From positions 4,514,686 to 4,578,685 of the forward strand of contig NZ_WHOY01000031.1 of the NCBI RefSeq assembly GCF_009765445.1: DNA of 64,000 nt, given 5' to 3'. Of the stretch, positions 42,732-52,779 are shown piece by piece. The stretch comes from Pantoea sp. BAV 3049. Its GTDB lineage: Bacteria > Pseudomonadota > Gammaproteobacteria > Enterobacterales > Enterobacteriaceae. The notes beneath the pieces were generated by a model. The model ran no database searches and was not told the origin of the DNA. It worked only from the letters and a program-made list of their open reading frames with translations. Each line of letters begins with the position of its first letter. Within the stretch, counting starts at the first letter, position 1. The position numbers and the translations under genes are program-made.

Positions 42732-45128
42732 ATGCGTAAACTCTTTTCCTCACAGGGAATTGTCCACACCACGGTGCTGTTCGGCACGCTGGTGACCTCC
42801 GGCTATTCCGTCGGGGCTGAAACAGCCACCGATACCACCCCAGCGACCACCACTTCTGGCAAGCCGCTAAAAGTCTCCGCAAAAAAAACCACGCCTTCTG
42901 AACCGTTGATGGTTGTTACCGCCCCACGGCAGGAGCAAGAAGCGGGCAGCAAAACCACCGTCACCGCCGAAGAGATGCAGAACAAAGGTGCCAATGATTT
43001 TGGCTCCATCATGCGCTATGAACCGTTGATCAGCGCTACCGGGACCAGCGGCGGCTCTTCGGCAGGCAAGAGCGGCTTCGACCGTAGTGGTTACACTGGC
43101 TATAACATTCGTGGTCTGGAAAGTAACCGTGTCGGGCTGGATGTGGATGGCATTCCACAACCTGCTGCAACCGGTCGCAGCTATGTCGGGCGTGCCGGTC
43201 TGAATACCTTTGGTATCGGGCGCGATTACATTGACCCCTATATGTATGGTCAGGTGGATATCGAATCGGGTGCCACCTCAATCTCGAAGGCCAATAACGC
43301 CATCGGCGGCGCAGTTTCATTCGTGCCGAAATCGGCGGATGATTATCTGTCTCCGGATAAGTCCACTTACTTTGGCTATCAGTCGGATTATGACTCCTCC
43401 AACCGTAGCTGGCACAACGGCATCACTGCCGCAGCCGGTGATGAAACGCTGCGTGGCGTGTTCGTCTACAGCCGCCGCGACGGTCAGGAAACCCGTAATA
43501 ACAGCGGAACGATCGATGCGTATCCGGTCAACTGGCATTCCAACGCGCTGATGGCTTCAGGTATCTGGCAGCCCAACGATGAGCACAAGCTGACCGGCAC
43601 CGTCGACTATTACGACAAGACCAACCATACCCATTACGACGCCTGGGACAGCACTGGCAAAACCATCTGGGGCACCGCGCAGCAGCAGAGTAACACCCGC
43701 CGCTGGGGCGTCAGCCTCAAGGATGAGTGGACGCCTGCCAATGCGTTTATCGACAGCCTGACTTCACGGGTGTTCTGGCAGCAGACCCAGGCGCACGACA
43801 ACACCTATATGCCTTCCAGCGCCACGGCGATGGAGCGGGTTTATTCCGATTATGATGTCGATACCTGGGGCTTTGACACCCAGCTGGCAAAAATGCTTGG
43901 GCGTCATGAGCTGAGCGGCGGCCTGAACGGCAGCATCAGCGACACCAAACGTCCATTCCGCCAGGAGCCGCCGGCCAGCCAGTACAGCGTGATCATGCAG
44001 CCGGACGCCAACAGCCGCAGCTACACGCTGGGCGGTTATGTGCAGGATAAAATCCACTTCGATCTCGACGGTCATGACTTCAGCGTTGTGCCGGGCGTTC
44101 GTGTGGCTCATCAGTCCACTAAACCTGAAAACCTCAGCAGCCTGACCACCGGTAGCAGCGTGCTGACGGAAGACCAGCTGCAAACCCTGTATGGCAAAGA
44201 GAACACCGATACCCAGCTGCTGCCATCGCTGAGCTTTAACTACGATCTGACGCCAACGCTGATGACCTACGTGATGTACAAGCGCGGCGCACAGTTCCCG
44301 AATGCCAGCCAGCTGTATGGTTCCTGGAACCTCGGTTCAAGCTATGCCGGATCGCAGCAGTACGCATTAATCGGCAATAGCGATCTGAAAACAGAAACCA
44401 GCGACAACTACGAATGGGGCCTGAAAGGGGAGCCGGTGGAGGGCGTCTCGCTGAACGCAGCGATGTTCTATAACACCTATAAGAACTTTATCGCCTACAC
44501 CCGCTATACCCGCTCCGGCAACCCGTCGATGTTCGGTAATGTTCCGTCGAATATCTACACTATTTACCAGGCTGAGAACCGTGATAAGGCCTATATCTAT
44601 GGTGGTCAGCTCAGCACTAAACTGAACTTCGGCACCTGGTTTGAAGAGGTCAACGGCCTGAGCGCCACCTTCGCGCTGGGCTACAGTGAAGGGAAGTCTA
44701 AATCCAGCTACTCCGGCGACAGCTATGTCGACCTGGACAGCGTGGCTCCGGTGAAAGCTATTGTCGGCGTGGCGTGGGACGATCCTGCCAAACGTTACGG
44801 GGCTGCCGTGACCGCGACCTTTGTCAAAGGCAAGCGCGCCACCGACACTAACCGTGAAAGCTATACCAACAACGGTACTGCTCTGACGGACTCTACCAGC
44901 GAGTATATGCGCGTGCCGGGCTACGGTATGGTGGATATGACGGCTTACTGGCAGGTGGCGAAAAATGTCCGGGTGAACGGGGGGATCTATAACCTTACTG
45001 ACCGTAAATACTGGGATTATCTGAGCAGCCGTAACCTGACAGAAAGCACCAATCAGGATGCTTATGATAAAGCGCTGGCAGTGATGCCCGGCCGCACCTT
45101 CCAGCTGGGCGTCAATGTCGACTTCTGA
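42732..45128 (+). CDS. hmuR: TonB-dependent haem/haemoglobin outer-membrane receptor
   Basis: 798 aa. Signal peptide (residues 1-29), a TonB-box-like EPLMVVTAP (about residues 56-64), plug domain (SGYTGYNIRGLESNRVGLDV, GAVSFVP) and a 22-strand barrel ending in GRTFQLGVNVDF with C-terminal Phe. Motifs resembling the haem-receptor FRAP and NPNL boxes occur as RGAQFPNASQLYG and IGNSDLKTETSDNYEWG. It is about 100 residues longer than typical HmuR/HemR (about 690 aa). First gene of the Fur-controlled haem operon. Confidence 0.9.
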   Translation: MRKLFSSQGIVHTTVLFGTLVTSGYSVGAETATDTTPATTTSGKPLKVSAKKTTPSEPLMVVTAPRQEQEAGSKTTVTAEEMQNKGANDFGSIMRYEPLISATGTSGGSSAGKSGFDRSGYTGYNIRGLESNRVGLDVDGIPQPAATGRSYVGRAGLNTFGIGRDYIDPYMYGQVDIESGATSISKANNAIGGAVSFVPKSADDYLSPDKSTYFGYQSDYDSSNRSWHNGITAAAGDETLRGVFVYSRRDGQETRNNSGTIDAYPVNWHSNALMASGIWQPNDEHKLTGTVDYYDKTNHTHYDAWDSTGKTIWGTAQQQSNTRRWGVSLKDEWTPANAFIDSLTSRVFWQQTQAHDNTYMPSSATAMERVYSDYDVDTWGFDTQLAKMLGRHELSGGLNGSISDTKRPFRQEPPASQYSVIMQPDANSRSYTLGGYVQDKIHFDLDGHDFSVVPGVRVAHQSTKPENLSSLTTGSSVLTEDQLQTLYGKENTDTQLLPSLSFNYDLTPTLMTYVMYKRGAQFPNASQLYGSWNLGSSYAGSQQYALIGNSDLKTETSDNYEWGLKGEPVEGVSLNAAMFYNTYKNFIAYTRYTRSGNPSMFGNVPSNIYTIYQAENRDKAYIYGGQLSTKLNFGTWFEEVNGLSATFALGYSEGKSKSSYSGDSYVDLDSVAPVKAIVGVAWDDPAKRYGAAVTATFVKGKRATDTNRESYTNNGTALTDSTSEYMRVPGYGMVDMTAYWQVAKNVRVNGGIYNLTDRKYWDYLSSRNLTESTNQDAYDKALAVMPGRTFQLGVNVDF

Positions 45129-45157
45129 TCGTAACGCCTTCTAATTAACCACACGTT

Positions 45158-45178
45158 GCCCTGCGCACTTCGCAGGGC
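45158..45178 (+). other. intra-operon hairpin between hmuR and hmuS
   Basis: GCCCTGCG / CGCAGGGC, a perfect 8-bp stem with loop CACTT, 14 bp before the hmuS start and upstream of its AAAGGAG. With no T run, it probably stabilises the receptor mRNA 3' end or tunes hmuS translation. Confidence 0.55.
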
Positions 45179-45192
45179 TCAAAGGAGAGCAA

Positions 45193-46227
45193 ATGCGGAG
45201 TACCCTATACCAACGTTATCAGGCGCTGAAGACAGAGCAGCCGAAAAAATATGCCCGTGAGCTGGCTGGCCTGCTTGGCGTCAGTGAAGCTGAGCTGACT
45301 CAGGCCCGCACTCAGGATGATGCAGTGGCGCTGAAGCCCGATTTCACCGCGTTATTACCGGCGCTGAAAGCGGTGGGTGAAACCAAATCTATTACCCGTA
45401 ACGAGTATGCCGTGCATGAGCAGATAGGGCGTTATGAAAACTTACATCTGGGCGGGCATGCCGGGCTGATCCTCAACCCACGTGCGCTTGACCAGCGTAT
45501 ATTCCCTTCACAGTGGAAAAGTGCCTTTGCGCTGCTGGAGCAAACCGCGCGTGGCGATCGCCACAGCATCCAGATTTTCGATGCGCACGGTGATGCCATC
45601 CTGAAAATTTACACCACGCCAGAAACTAACATGACGGCCTGGCAGGCGTTAGTGGCGGAGTTCACCGCCAAAGAGTCCTCTGCGCTGACCGTTACTCCGG
45701 CGCAGCCGGTGGCGTTAAATCAGAAGCCGGACAACGCGCTGATCGAGCAGGAATGGCGTGCCATGACGGACGTACATCAGTTCTTTGGCCTGTTAAAACG
45801 CCACAACATTTCCCGTCAGCAGGCATTTCGTGCCGTGGCCAGCGATCTGGCAATCAGGGTGGATAACAGCGCGCTGAGCGAGCTGCTGAAGCTGGCGCAG
45901 AACGATGGCAACGAGATCATGATTTTCATCGGTAACCGCGGCTGCGTGCAGATCTTCACCGGCGTGGTGGAGAAGCTGATGCCGATGGAGAACTGGCTGA
46001 ACATCTTCAACCCGACATTCACTCTGCACCTGATGGAAGACGCCATCGCCGAGAGCTGGGTAACCCGCAAATCAACGGCAAACGGCACGGTGACCAGTCT
46101 GGAACTCTTTGCCGCCGATGGCACGCAGATTGCCCAGCTGTACGGTCAGCGCACCGAAGGTGAGCCGGAACAAGCCCGCTGGCGCGAACAGATCGCCATC
46201 CTGACTGATGAAGGAGCCGCCGCATGA
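45193..46227 (+). CDS. hmuS: haemin-degrading/haem-binding factor HmuS (HemS)
   Basis: 344 aa, two ChuX/HemS-like repeats (about residues 1-170 and 190-344), typical of HemS/ChuS/HmuS. First repeat: NEYAVHEQIGRYENLHLGGH with candidate haem-ligand His; second: GNRGCVQIFTGVVEKLMPM and WLNIFNPTFTLHLMED. Cytoplasmic haem trafficking or iron release. AAGGAG precedes the ATG. The stop overlaps hmuT (ATGA). Confidence 0.92.
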   Translation: MRSTLYQRYQALKTEQPKKYARELAGLLGVSEAELTQARTQDDAVALKPDFTALLPALKAVGETKSITRNEYAVHEQIGRYENLHLGGHAGLILNPRALDQRIFPSQWKSAFALLEQTARGDRHSIQIFDAHGDAILKIYTTPETNMTAWQALVAEFTAKESSALTVTPAQPVALNQKPDNALIEQEWRAMTDVHQFFGLLKRHNISRQQAFRAVASDLAIRVDNSALSELLKLAQNDGNEIMIFIGNRGCVQIFTGVVEKLMPMENWLNIFNPTFTLHLMEDAIAESWVTRKSTANGTVTSLELFAADGTQIAQLYGQRTEGEPEQARWREQIAILTDEGAAA

Positions 46228-47042
46228 AAGCGTGGCTGATAGCATTGCTGGCGCTGCCTTTATCGCTGATGGCGGAACAGCGGGTAGTGTCGATTGGCGG
46301 TGACGTGACGGAAATCATCTACGCGCTGGATGCGCAGCAGAGCCTGGTGGCCCGCGATTCCACCAGCCTCCAGCCTGCCGTGGCCACTAAACTGCCTGAC
46401 GTAGGCTATATGCGCCAGCTGAATGCGGAAGGGATCCTGGCGATGAAGCCGACGCTGGTGATTGCCAGCGAGTTGGCAAAACCCTCGATTGCGCTGCAAC
46501 AGGTTGAGCAGGCTGGCGTGAAGGTGGTGACGGTGACGGGCGAACCTTCGCTGAACGCCATCCATCGGAAAATTGCCACCATCGCCAGCACGCTGAACCG
46601 GGAAGAACAGGGCAAAGCGCTGGAAGCGAAGATGGACAGCCAGCTGTCTGGCGTGTCGGACAAGCCGCTGCCGGTTAAGGTGCTCTATATCCTTAATCAC
46701 TCCGGCATGAAGGCGATGGCGGCCGGAACGGATACCGCCGCAGATGGCGCGATCCGCAGCGCAGGGTTGCAGAACGCCATGGGCAACATTCCGCACTATC
46801 AGGCGCTGACCCAGGAAGGCATTGTAGCGAGTGCGCCACAGCTGGTGGTGATTGGCGAAGACGGGCTGAAGGCGATGGGCAACGAAGATAAAATCTGGCA
46901 GTTGCCTGGCCTGGCGCTGACTCCGGCAGGAAAAAATCACAACCTGCTGGTGGTGGACGAGATGTCGCTGCTGGGTTTTGGTCTGCAAACCCCGGGCGCG
47001 ATTTCCAGACTGCGTAACGCAGCAGAAGCCGTGGCGCAATGA
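46224..47042 (+). CDS. hmuT: periplasmic haemin-binding protein HmuT
   Basis: 272 aa. Signal peptide (WLIALLALPLSLMAE). Cluster A-2 binding-protein fold: RVVSIGGDVTEIIYALDAQQ, DVGYMRQLNAEGILAMKPTL with the Tyr thought to bind haem, and a long linker helix. Delivers haem to HmuUV. ATGA overlaps at both ends of the gene couple translation. Confidence 0.92.
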   Translation: MKAWLIALLALPLSLMAEQRVVSIGGDVTEIIYALDAQQSLVARDSTSLQPAVATKLPDVGYMRQLNAEGILAMKPTLVIASELAKPSIALQQVEQAGVKVVTVTGEPSLNAIHRKIATIASTLNREEQGKALEAKMDSQLSGVSDKPLPVKVLYILNHSGMKAMAAGTDTAADGAIRSAGLQNAMGNIPHYQALTQEGIVASAPQLVVIGEDGLKAMGNEDKIWQLPGLALTPAGKNHNLLVVDEMSLLGFGLQTPGAISRLRNAAEAVAQ

Positions 47043-48040
47043 AAACGGTGAACGTGCAGCGCGGGCTGCTGGTGATGCTGGTCTTGATGGTGGCGATGGT
47101 ACTGCTGGCGGCGAATATCGGCGCGATGCGACTGTCCCTGCCCGTGGTCTGGCACGCCCCGGCTGACAGCATGATCTGGAAGATCTGGTGGAATATCCGT
47201 TTGCCGCGCGTTCTCCTTGCCGTGCTGGTGGGTGCCGCGCTGGCACTCTCCGGCGCGATGATGCAGGGCCTGTTTCGTAACCCTCTGGCCGATCCCGGCC
47301 TGATGGGGATCAGCAGCGGCGCTTCGCTGATGCTGGCTTTTTCCATTGTTATCCCTGTGGCTCTGCCCGCTGCGCTGGCACTGTGGTGGCCGATGCTGGC
47401 CGCCTTTGTGGGCAGTATTACGGTAACGGTGATTATTTTTATCCTCAGCCGCCACAGCAGTGCCACGCTTTCCCGGCTGTTACTGGCCGGAATAGCCATC
47501 AATGCTCTTTGTGGTGCGGCAGTAGGGATCCTGTCGTGGCTCAGCAACGATCAGCAACTGCGCCAGCTTTCGCTTTGGGGTATGGGCTCACTGGGCCAGG
47601 CGCAGTGGTCAACGGTGCTGGCCTGTGCTGCGGTGATCCTGCCTGCCATGCTGGCGACTCAGTGGCAGGCGCGTCGGCTTAATTTACTGCAGCTGGGCGA
47701 TGAAGAAGCGCATTACCTCGGCGTGGATGTTCGCCGCACCCAGCGGATCCTGCTGGTGCTCAGCGCGCTGATGGTTGCTGCTGCAGTGGCGGTCAGTGGC
47801 ATCATCGGTTTTGTCGGGTTGGTGGTGCCACATCTGATCCGTCTGTGCATGGGCGGCGATCACCGCTGGCTGCTGCCGGGCGCGACATTACTCGGGGCTA
47901 TTCTGATGCTGCTGGCTGACACCCTGGCCCGCACGATGGTGGCTCCGGCTGAAATGCCGGTAGGGTTGTTGACCAGCCTGCTTGGTGCTCCGTGGTTTTT
48001 ATGGCTGATCCTGCGTCGCCAGGAAGGTCGGGATGAGTAG
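47039..48040 (+). CDS. hmuU: haemin ABC transporter permease HmuU
   Basis: 333 aa FecCD-type permease with about ten helices: [60 protein letters not shown] and [20 protein letters not shown] are signature segments. Inner-membrane channel for haem. Starts within the hmuT stop and overlaps hmuV by 8 bp. Confidence 0.95.
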   Translation: MKTVNVQRGLLVMLVLMVAMVLLAANIGAMRLSLPVVWHAPADSMIWKIWWNIRLPRVLLAVLVGAALALSGAMMQGLFRNPLADPGLMGISSGASLMLAFSIVIPVALPAALALWWPMLAAFVGSITVTVIIFILSRHSSATLSRLLLAGIAINALCGAAVGILSWLSNDQQLRQLSLWGMGSLGQAQWSTVLACAAVILPAMLATQWQARRLNLLQLGDEEAHYLGVDVRRTQRILLVLSALMVAAAVAVSGIIGFVGLVVPHLIRLCMGGDHRWLLPGATLLGAILMLLADTLARTMVAPAEMPVGLLTSLLGAPWFLWLILRRQEGRDE

Positions 48041-48812
48041 AATTTTACAGGCGGTTGGCGCTTCTTATCGGGCAGGGCAGCGGTTGCTGATTGACCATGT
48101 GTCACTGACGCTGCAGCCGGGCGAAATGGTCTCGCTGATTGGACCGAATGGTGCAGGTAAATCCACGCTTCTGCGGATGCTGACCGGATTTCTGCCAGCA
48201 AGCCAGGGGAGCTGTACCCTTGATAACCGGCTGATTGAAAGCTGGCCGCGCGATCGTCTGGCCCGCAGCAGGGCGGTGATGCGTCAGCAGAGCCACGTTG
48301 AGTTTGCCGTGCCGGTGCGGGACGTTGTGGCAATGGGCCGTGCGCCCTGGCCGGGACGGGCCAGCCAGCGAATGGTCGACGAAGTGATGCAGCTTACGGG
48401 CTGCGACGATCTGGCAAACCGCGACTATCGCTATCTTTCCGGTGGCGAGCAGCAGCGGGTGCAGCTCGCCAGAGCACTGGCACAGCTGTGGCATGATGAT
48501 GGCCCACAGGGCTGGCTGTTTCTGGATGAACCGACCTCGGCGCTGGATCTCTATCACCAGCAGCACGCTTTACGACTGCTGCATCAACTGACCCGCAAGG
48601 GCCAGCTGGCGGTATGTTGCGTCCTGCACGACCTGAATCTGGCGGCCTTGTGGTCAGACAGAATGTTACTGCTGCATCAGGGCTCACTGGTGGCCAGTGG
48701 CACGCCAGCAGAGGTGATGACCGAAGAGACGCTAACCCGCTGGTATCAGGCCGATCTGCAGGTTCACCACCACAGCCAGGACGCAGTGCCGCAAGTCGTC
48801 CTGCGGCGATAA
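48033..48812 (+). CDS. hmuV: haemin ABC transporter ATP-binding protein HmuV
   Basis: 259 aa. Walker [16 protein letters not shown], signature [16 protein letters not shown], Walker [15 protein letters not shown], and switch His [10 protein letters not shown]. Length matches HmuV/HemV. Last gene of the operon; no clear terminator follows, and an EAL-domain remnant lies immediately downstream on the opposite strand. Confidence 0.95.
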   Translation: MSRILQAVGASYRAGQRLLIDHVSLTLQPGEMVSLIGPNGAGKSTLLRMLTGFLPASQGSCTLDNRLIESWPRDRLARSRAVMRQQSHVEFAVPVRDVVAMGRAPWPGRASQRMVDEVMQLTGCDDLANRDYRYLSGGEQQRVQLARALAQLWHDDGPQGWLFLDEPTSALDLYHQQHALRLLHQLTRKGQLAVCCVLHDLNLAALWSDRMLLLHQGSLVASGTPAEVMTEETLTRWYQADLQVHHHSQDAVPQVVLRR

Positions 48813-48815
48813 AAG

Positions 48816-49035
48816 CAGGATACCGATCTGTCTCCCGCGAATGCCCAAGCCGGATCACCTTTTCCACTATGGTGGTGGCATTCGGCTGGATGCCGGGCAT
48901 CCGGGTAAAGCAGCGGTTAATCTTCGGGAACTGCGTCAGGTAATTCAGACTGGAATAGCCGGTGCCAAAATTATTCAGCGCGATCCGGTATCTTTTTCCC
49001 CGCAGCGATATCAGGCTCTTATGAAGTAAAGACAT
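48816..49035 (-). pseudogene. EAL-domain (c-di-GMP phosphodiesterase) remnant
   Basis: The minus strand reads YRIALNNFGTGYSSLNYLTQ, FPKINRCFTRMPGIQPNATT, IVEKVIRLGHS, which matches the centre of an EAL domain (usual form ALDDFGTGYSSL.YL). The first metal-binding Asp-Asp is changed to Asn-Asn, the KID motif to KIN, and no rest of the domain or start codon exists. It is a decayed fragment of about 70 residues between the haem operon and the enolase-superfamily operon. Confidence 0.75.
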
Positions 49036-49089
49036 TCCTCCATAGTCTGTTATCGGCAAAGGGTAACCCATTCTTTTACGGGAAATTAT

Positions 49090-50223
49090 TCAGTCCACTT
49101 TAAAATCATGCAGCGCATCGCGGTTAATTTCGATACCCAGCCCTGGACCTGTCGGGATTGCCACCCGTCCCTGATGATGGGTTATCGGCGTGGTCAGGAT
49201 GGCCTGACGGATAGGGTGCTCGGTGCGGTCAAACTCCAGCAGAGGCTCGGTGGGGGACAGCGATACCGGCGTGTGCGACGGCACCAGCGCCATCCACTGC
49301 AGCGAGGCGGCGATGCCGATACCGGTGCCCCAGACGTGAGGATTAGTCCGGATGCCGAAAGCCATCGCCATATCGGCAATTTTCTTGCACTCAGACAGGC
49401 CGCCAGCGGAACAGATGTCCGGTTGCAGAATATCCATCGCGCGGTGGGTCAGCACCTCACGAAAGCCCTGGCGGGTAAATTCACATTCGCCCCCGGCAAT
49501 CGGGATGGTCAGCGCCGCTTTCACCGCCTGATACCCGGCCAGATCTTCCGGCGGCACCGGCTCCTCAAACCAGCTGATATCCAGCTCTTCCACCTGACGG
49601 CCCAGCTTAATGGCGGAAACCGCATCGTAGGCATGATTGGCATCGATCATCAACGCGACATCCGGCCCAATCGCTTCACGCACCGCGCGGGTCACGGCGA
49701 CATCTTCTGCCACGCCAAAGCCCACCTTCAGCTTCATGGCGCGGAAACCCTCCGCCACATAACCAGCCGCTTCCTCCGCCAGATACTGCAGCGGATCGCC
49801 ACCTTTGCGCCGGTATAGACCAGTAGCGTAAGCCTGAACATCCTCACGTAGCGCTCCACCCAGCAGCTGATAAGCCGGAGCGTTGAAGTGTTTGCCGCGA
49901 ATATCCCACAGCGCGATATCAATGCCGCTCAGCCCCTGAATCAGCAGCCCTTTCTGCCCGTGATCGCGATAGCGGGCATAAACATCCTGCCAGAGAAATT
50001 CGCTGCGCAGCGGGTCGCTGCCGATCAGCGTGGTGGCGACCTCTTTCACCACCGACCGGGTCATACGTGCCGGGCCGTAGCACTCGCCCCAGCCAGTCAG
50101 GCCGGTGTCTGTTTCAATCTCAACCAGCATGGCAGTACGGGTGTCATACCAGGCTCGCGAGTAGGAAAACGGTTCCCGCAGGCGGGCCGAAAGCAGGTGA
50201 GGGGTAATCCGGGTAATCTTCAT
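49090..50223 (-). CDS. enolase-superfamily (mandelate racemase type) sugar-acid dehydratase
   Basis: 377 aa. N-terminal capping domain and TIM barrel with acid/base residues: MKLKVGFG (K-x-K, about residue 165), metal ligands IDANHAY (Asp), WFEEPVPPED (Glu) and AGGECEFTR (Glu), and NPHVWGTG with a catalytic His at about 297. This fits the mandelate racemase/galactonate/gluconate dehydratase subgroup. Last gene of a four-gene minus-strand operon behind a sugar-acid transporter, so a sugar-acid dehydratase is likely; substrate unknown. Confidence 0.85.
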   Translation of the reverse strand: MKITRITPHLLSARLREPFSYSRAWYDTRTAMLVEIETDTGLTGWGECYGPARMTRSVVKEVATTLIGSDPLRSEFLWQDVYARYRDHGQKGLLIQGLSGIDIALWDIRGKHFNAPAYQLLGGALREDVQAYATGLYRRKGGDPLQYLAEEAAGYVAEGFRAMKLKVGFGVAEDVAVTRAVREAIGPDVALMIDANHAYDAVSAIKLGRQVEELDISWFEEPVPPEDLAGYQAVKAALTIPIAGGECEFTRQGFREVLTHRAMDILQPDICSAGGLSECKKIADMAMAFGIRTNPHVWGTGIGIAASLQWMALVPSHTPVSLSPTEPLLEFDRTEHPIRQAILTTPITHHQGRVAIPTGPGLGIEINRDALHDFKVD

Positions 50224-50235
50224 TCTGTTCTCCAG

Positions 50236-52032
50236 TTAAGCGTTGGGGCTGAGCAAATCGTGCATCACGGTGCCGTCCAGCGAGGCGTGTTCAAGTCCGA
50301 GCAGGTGGGCGATGGTGGCGGCCGGATCGACCATGCGGTAAGGCCCTTTTTGCTGACGATCGCGGTAATAGCCCTGGCGGATACCGGCACCGTAAGCCAG
50401 CAGCACGCCGTAGTTAGAAGCGATGCTGGTTTCCGCCGTCGGTTTCTGCGGCCCGTGGTTTGCGCCCGGAACTTCCACCGGACAGATATCTTCGCCGGTA
50501 CGGCTGGTGCCCCAGACGAAGCCCGCGTTATAGGCGAAAACAATGTCCCCGGCGCAGGAACCCCAGAAGCCGATGCCCACGGCATCCTCCTTCAGCAAGG
50601 CCAGGCTGACTGCGTTGCGCGGTTTGCCGTGGTGCTGCACCTTCCAGCTGCCCAGCGCCAGCAGCACTTCCGCACGAACCGCGTCATACTCCTCCGCTGA
50701 CACGCAGCCGTGGGTTTCCCGTCCCTGTAGATTGGCGAAAATCTCCAGCCCGCCCCGGTCGTCCTTCAGGTACACCTTGCTCTGCTCTACAATCGGGTCG
50801 CCCCGATCGGTAAGAGTCACCAGGCCATGCTTCTGCAGGTAGCGGTTGATGTCACACATATATTCGTTTGGCACCGCGCCGTGGTCAGAAGCCAGCATCA
50901 GCGTGGTCTCGTCATCCATCTCTTGCAGCAGTTTACCAATGCTCTTATCCAGTACCTTGTAGCACTCGCGCATCACATCATCGTAAGCCTGCGCCTTGTC
51001 TGCCTCATAAAATGGTGATTGTGGATCCACCTGGCCGAGGCAGTTATGGTGCGACTCGTCTGCCAGGCGGTGCACGGTGGCCCACAGGGAGAAGTCATGT
51101 TTCTGTGTCAGGCTGATGGCGGTGTCGCACAGCCAGAGGGATTGCTCATCACCCTCCTGCAGCGTGGCTGACAGATAGCTCTCCTGCGGGGATGCCTTCA
51201 CCACCCACTTGCTGTAAAACGGGCCGAAATTCTTCAGCAACTCGTTGCCCAACGCCTGGTCGGACGTCAGGCGATCCTTGCGGGTGACCTGGCTTTGCAG
51301 GATCTCAATCTCATTCAGCGCAGGCTGATAGCGTCCGAGGAAGAAGCGCACGCTGCCCTCCACGCCGTGGTTGCTCAGCGGCAGCCAGTCGCTCCACTGG
51401 CCCAGAGTCAGAGTGACATGTTCATCTGCCAGGCGCAGCACTGGCTGGCTGGCGGACTCGTCGAGGGTAAATGCCAGCGAAAGCCCCTGCTGCGCCTGCA
51501 TGGTCAGGCGGGTGGTGCCCTCGTGCTGCTCCAGCGGCTGCCAGGCCCCTTTTTCGTGATAGGCCAGCGAGGAGGAGGGCGGCCAGCCCAGCTTCTGCTG
51601 CCGGGCCTGCTTATTGCCGGTGCGCTGTTCATAAAGGGTGGTGTGGCCCATTGCTTTAAATTGCTCGGCAGGCCATGCCGCCGCGCGTCCCCAGTAGGGC
51701 GCAAAGCTGAAATGCGGTGAGTCCGCAGCGACGGTTTCCGGGAAATGCACCAGAGATGCCCGCAGCCCTTTATTTTTCATCAGTGAAAGCAGATTACCGG
51801 TCGCTGCATTGTCGGTCGGACTGCCCTGACCAATCCATGAGGTTCCGGGGCACTGACCAGCCATAAATGTCACCCAGTTCACGTCGCCCCAGGCGGAAAT
51901 AAACGGCAGCAGCTCGCAGGCGGCACCCTGCTGAAAAAGAGTGCGGATATGGGGCAGGATCCCCTCGTCGGAGTACCTTTTCAGCAGGGGCATCGTCAGC
52001 CCGTCGACCCCAAATACGATGACTTTACGCAT
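50236..52032 (-). CDS. alkaline-phosphatase-superfamily phosphodiesterase/nucleotide pyrophosphatase
   Basis: 598 aa. Starts IVFGVDGLTMPLLKRYSDEG with the metal-binding Asp, then SAWGDVNWVTFMAGQCPGTS (candidate Thr/Ser nucleophile), LMLASDHGAVPNEY (Asp-His) and VPGANHGPQ (His), the ligand set of type I phosphodiesterases. No signal peptide, so cytoplasmic. Pairing with a dehydratase and an ACS-type transporter suggests hydrolysis of a phosphate or phosphodiester of a sugar acid. The reaction is unknown. It starts 23 bp after the GntR gene stop. Confidence 0.8.
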   Translation of the reverse strand: MRKVIVFGVDGLTMPLLKRYSDEGILPHIRTLFQQGAACELLPFISAWGDVNWVTFMAGQCPGTSWIGQGSPTDNAATGNLLSLMKNKGLRASLVHFPETVAADSPHFSFAPYWGRAAAWPAEQFKAMGHTTLYEQRTGNKQARQQKLGWPPSSSLAYHEKGAWQPLEQHEGTTRLTMQAQQGLSLAFTLDESASQPVLRLADEHVTLTLGQWSDWLPLSNHGVEGSVRFFLGRYQPALNEIEILQSQVTRKDRLTSDQALGNELLKNFGPFYSKWVVKASPQESYLSATLQEGDEQSLWLCDTAISLTQKHDFSLWATVHRLADESHHNCLGQVDPQSPFYEADKAQAYDDVMRECYKVLDKSIGKLLQEMDDETTLMLASDHGAVPNEYMCDINRYLQKHGLVTLTDRGDPIVEQSKVYLKDDRGGLEIFANLQGRETHGCVSAEEYDAVRAEVLLALGSWKVQHHGKPRNAVSLALLKEDAVGIGFWGSCAGDIVFAYNAGFVWGTSRTGEDICPVEVPGANHGPQKPTAETSIASNYGVLLAYGAGIRQGYYRDRQQKGPYRMVDPAATIAHLLGLEHASLDGTVMHDLLSPNA

Positions 52033-52055
52033 GTCTTCTCCTTGAATAAGTGCCT

Positions 52056-52763
52056 TCAGCGGGCAGAAACTGAAATGGAAACGGACTGGCCATACAGCGG
52101 CGTTTTATTGATGATGCAGTCCAGTATGCTGTTCATACTGCTGCGAATATGCTGGCGCATTGCCTCTTCCGCGCGGTTCTCATCGCGTGCCATCAGCGCC
52201 AGCAGCACCTCGCGATGTTCATAATAGGACTGCAATTTGCGACCGGGCAGGCGGCTGGCGATGATGTGAAACTGCCGCAGCCGGTCGATGTAATTGGTCA
52301 TGATGGTATTGATGTAGTGGTTGTCGATGCAGGTAAAAATCATCTCGTGCAGCGAATCGCCGGGATCGCTGACCGCCGCCTCATCTGCCAGCAGGCTGGT
52401 TTCAATCGAGGCGAGATAGTGCTGCATCTGCTGCAGTTGCTCTTCGCTCAGCCGGTGAGTGGCGTTGCGGGTGGCGATGCCCTCCAGCGCCTCGCGGATC
52501 AGAAACAGCTCCTGAATATCCCGCAGCTTAATTTCCGCGACGAACCAGCCCTTGCGCGGGGCCAGCTCAACGAAGCTCTCCTGCTGCAGCCGGTAGAGCG
52601 CTTCACGTACCGGCGTGCGGCTCATTGCCAGCTGCTCAATCAGCCCCATTTCCGTCAGCGAGCTGCCCGGCGCGATCTCCATATTGAGGATCATCTCTTT
52701 GATCCTCTCGTAGGCGATAAAGCTCAGCGATTTTTTGATATTGCCCGTTGTGGCAGGAGACAT
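52056..52763 (-). CDS. GntR-family regulator (FadR/FCD subfamily)
   Basis: 235 aa from ATG 52763, preceded by AAGGAG; the frame extends to 52790 without support. N-terminal winged HTH (SLTEMGLIEQLAMSRTPVRE, ALYRLQQESFVEL) and a helical FCD effector domain (ELFLIREALEGIATRNATHR, with metal-binding Asp/His likely in DSLHEMIF). Such regulators sense sugar acids. Located inside the transporter/phosphodiesterase/dehydratase operon, so it is presumably the local regulator. Confidence 0.88.
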   Translation of the reverse strand: MSPATTGNIKKSLSFIAYERIKEMILNMEIAPGSSLTEMGLIEQLAMSRTPVREALYRLQQESFVELAPRKGWFVAEIKLRDIQELFLIREALEGIATRNATHRLSEEQLQQMQHYLASIETSLLADEAAVSDPGDSLHEMIFTCIDNHYINTIMTNYIDRLRQFHIIASRLPGRKLQSYYEHREVLLALMARDENRAEEAMRQHIRSSMNSILDCIINKTPLYGQSVSISVSAR

Positions 52764-52779
52764 TGTCACACTCCTTCTT

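Noticed and set aside
48394..48815. Minus-strand continuation of the EAL frame
   Set aside because: It only mirrors hmuV; EAL similarity stops at about 48815.
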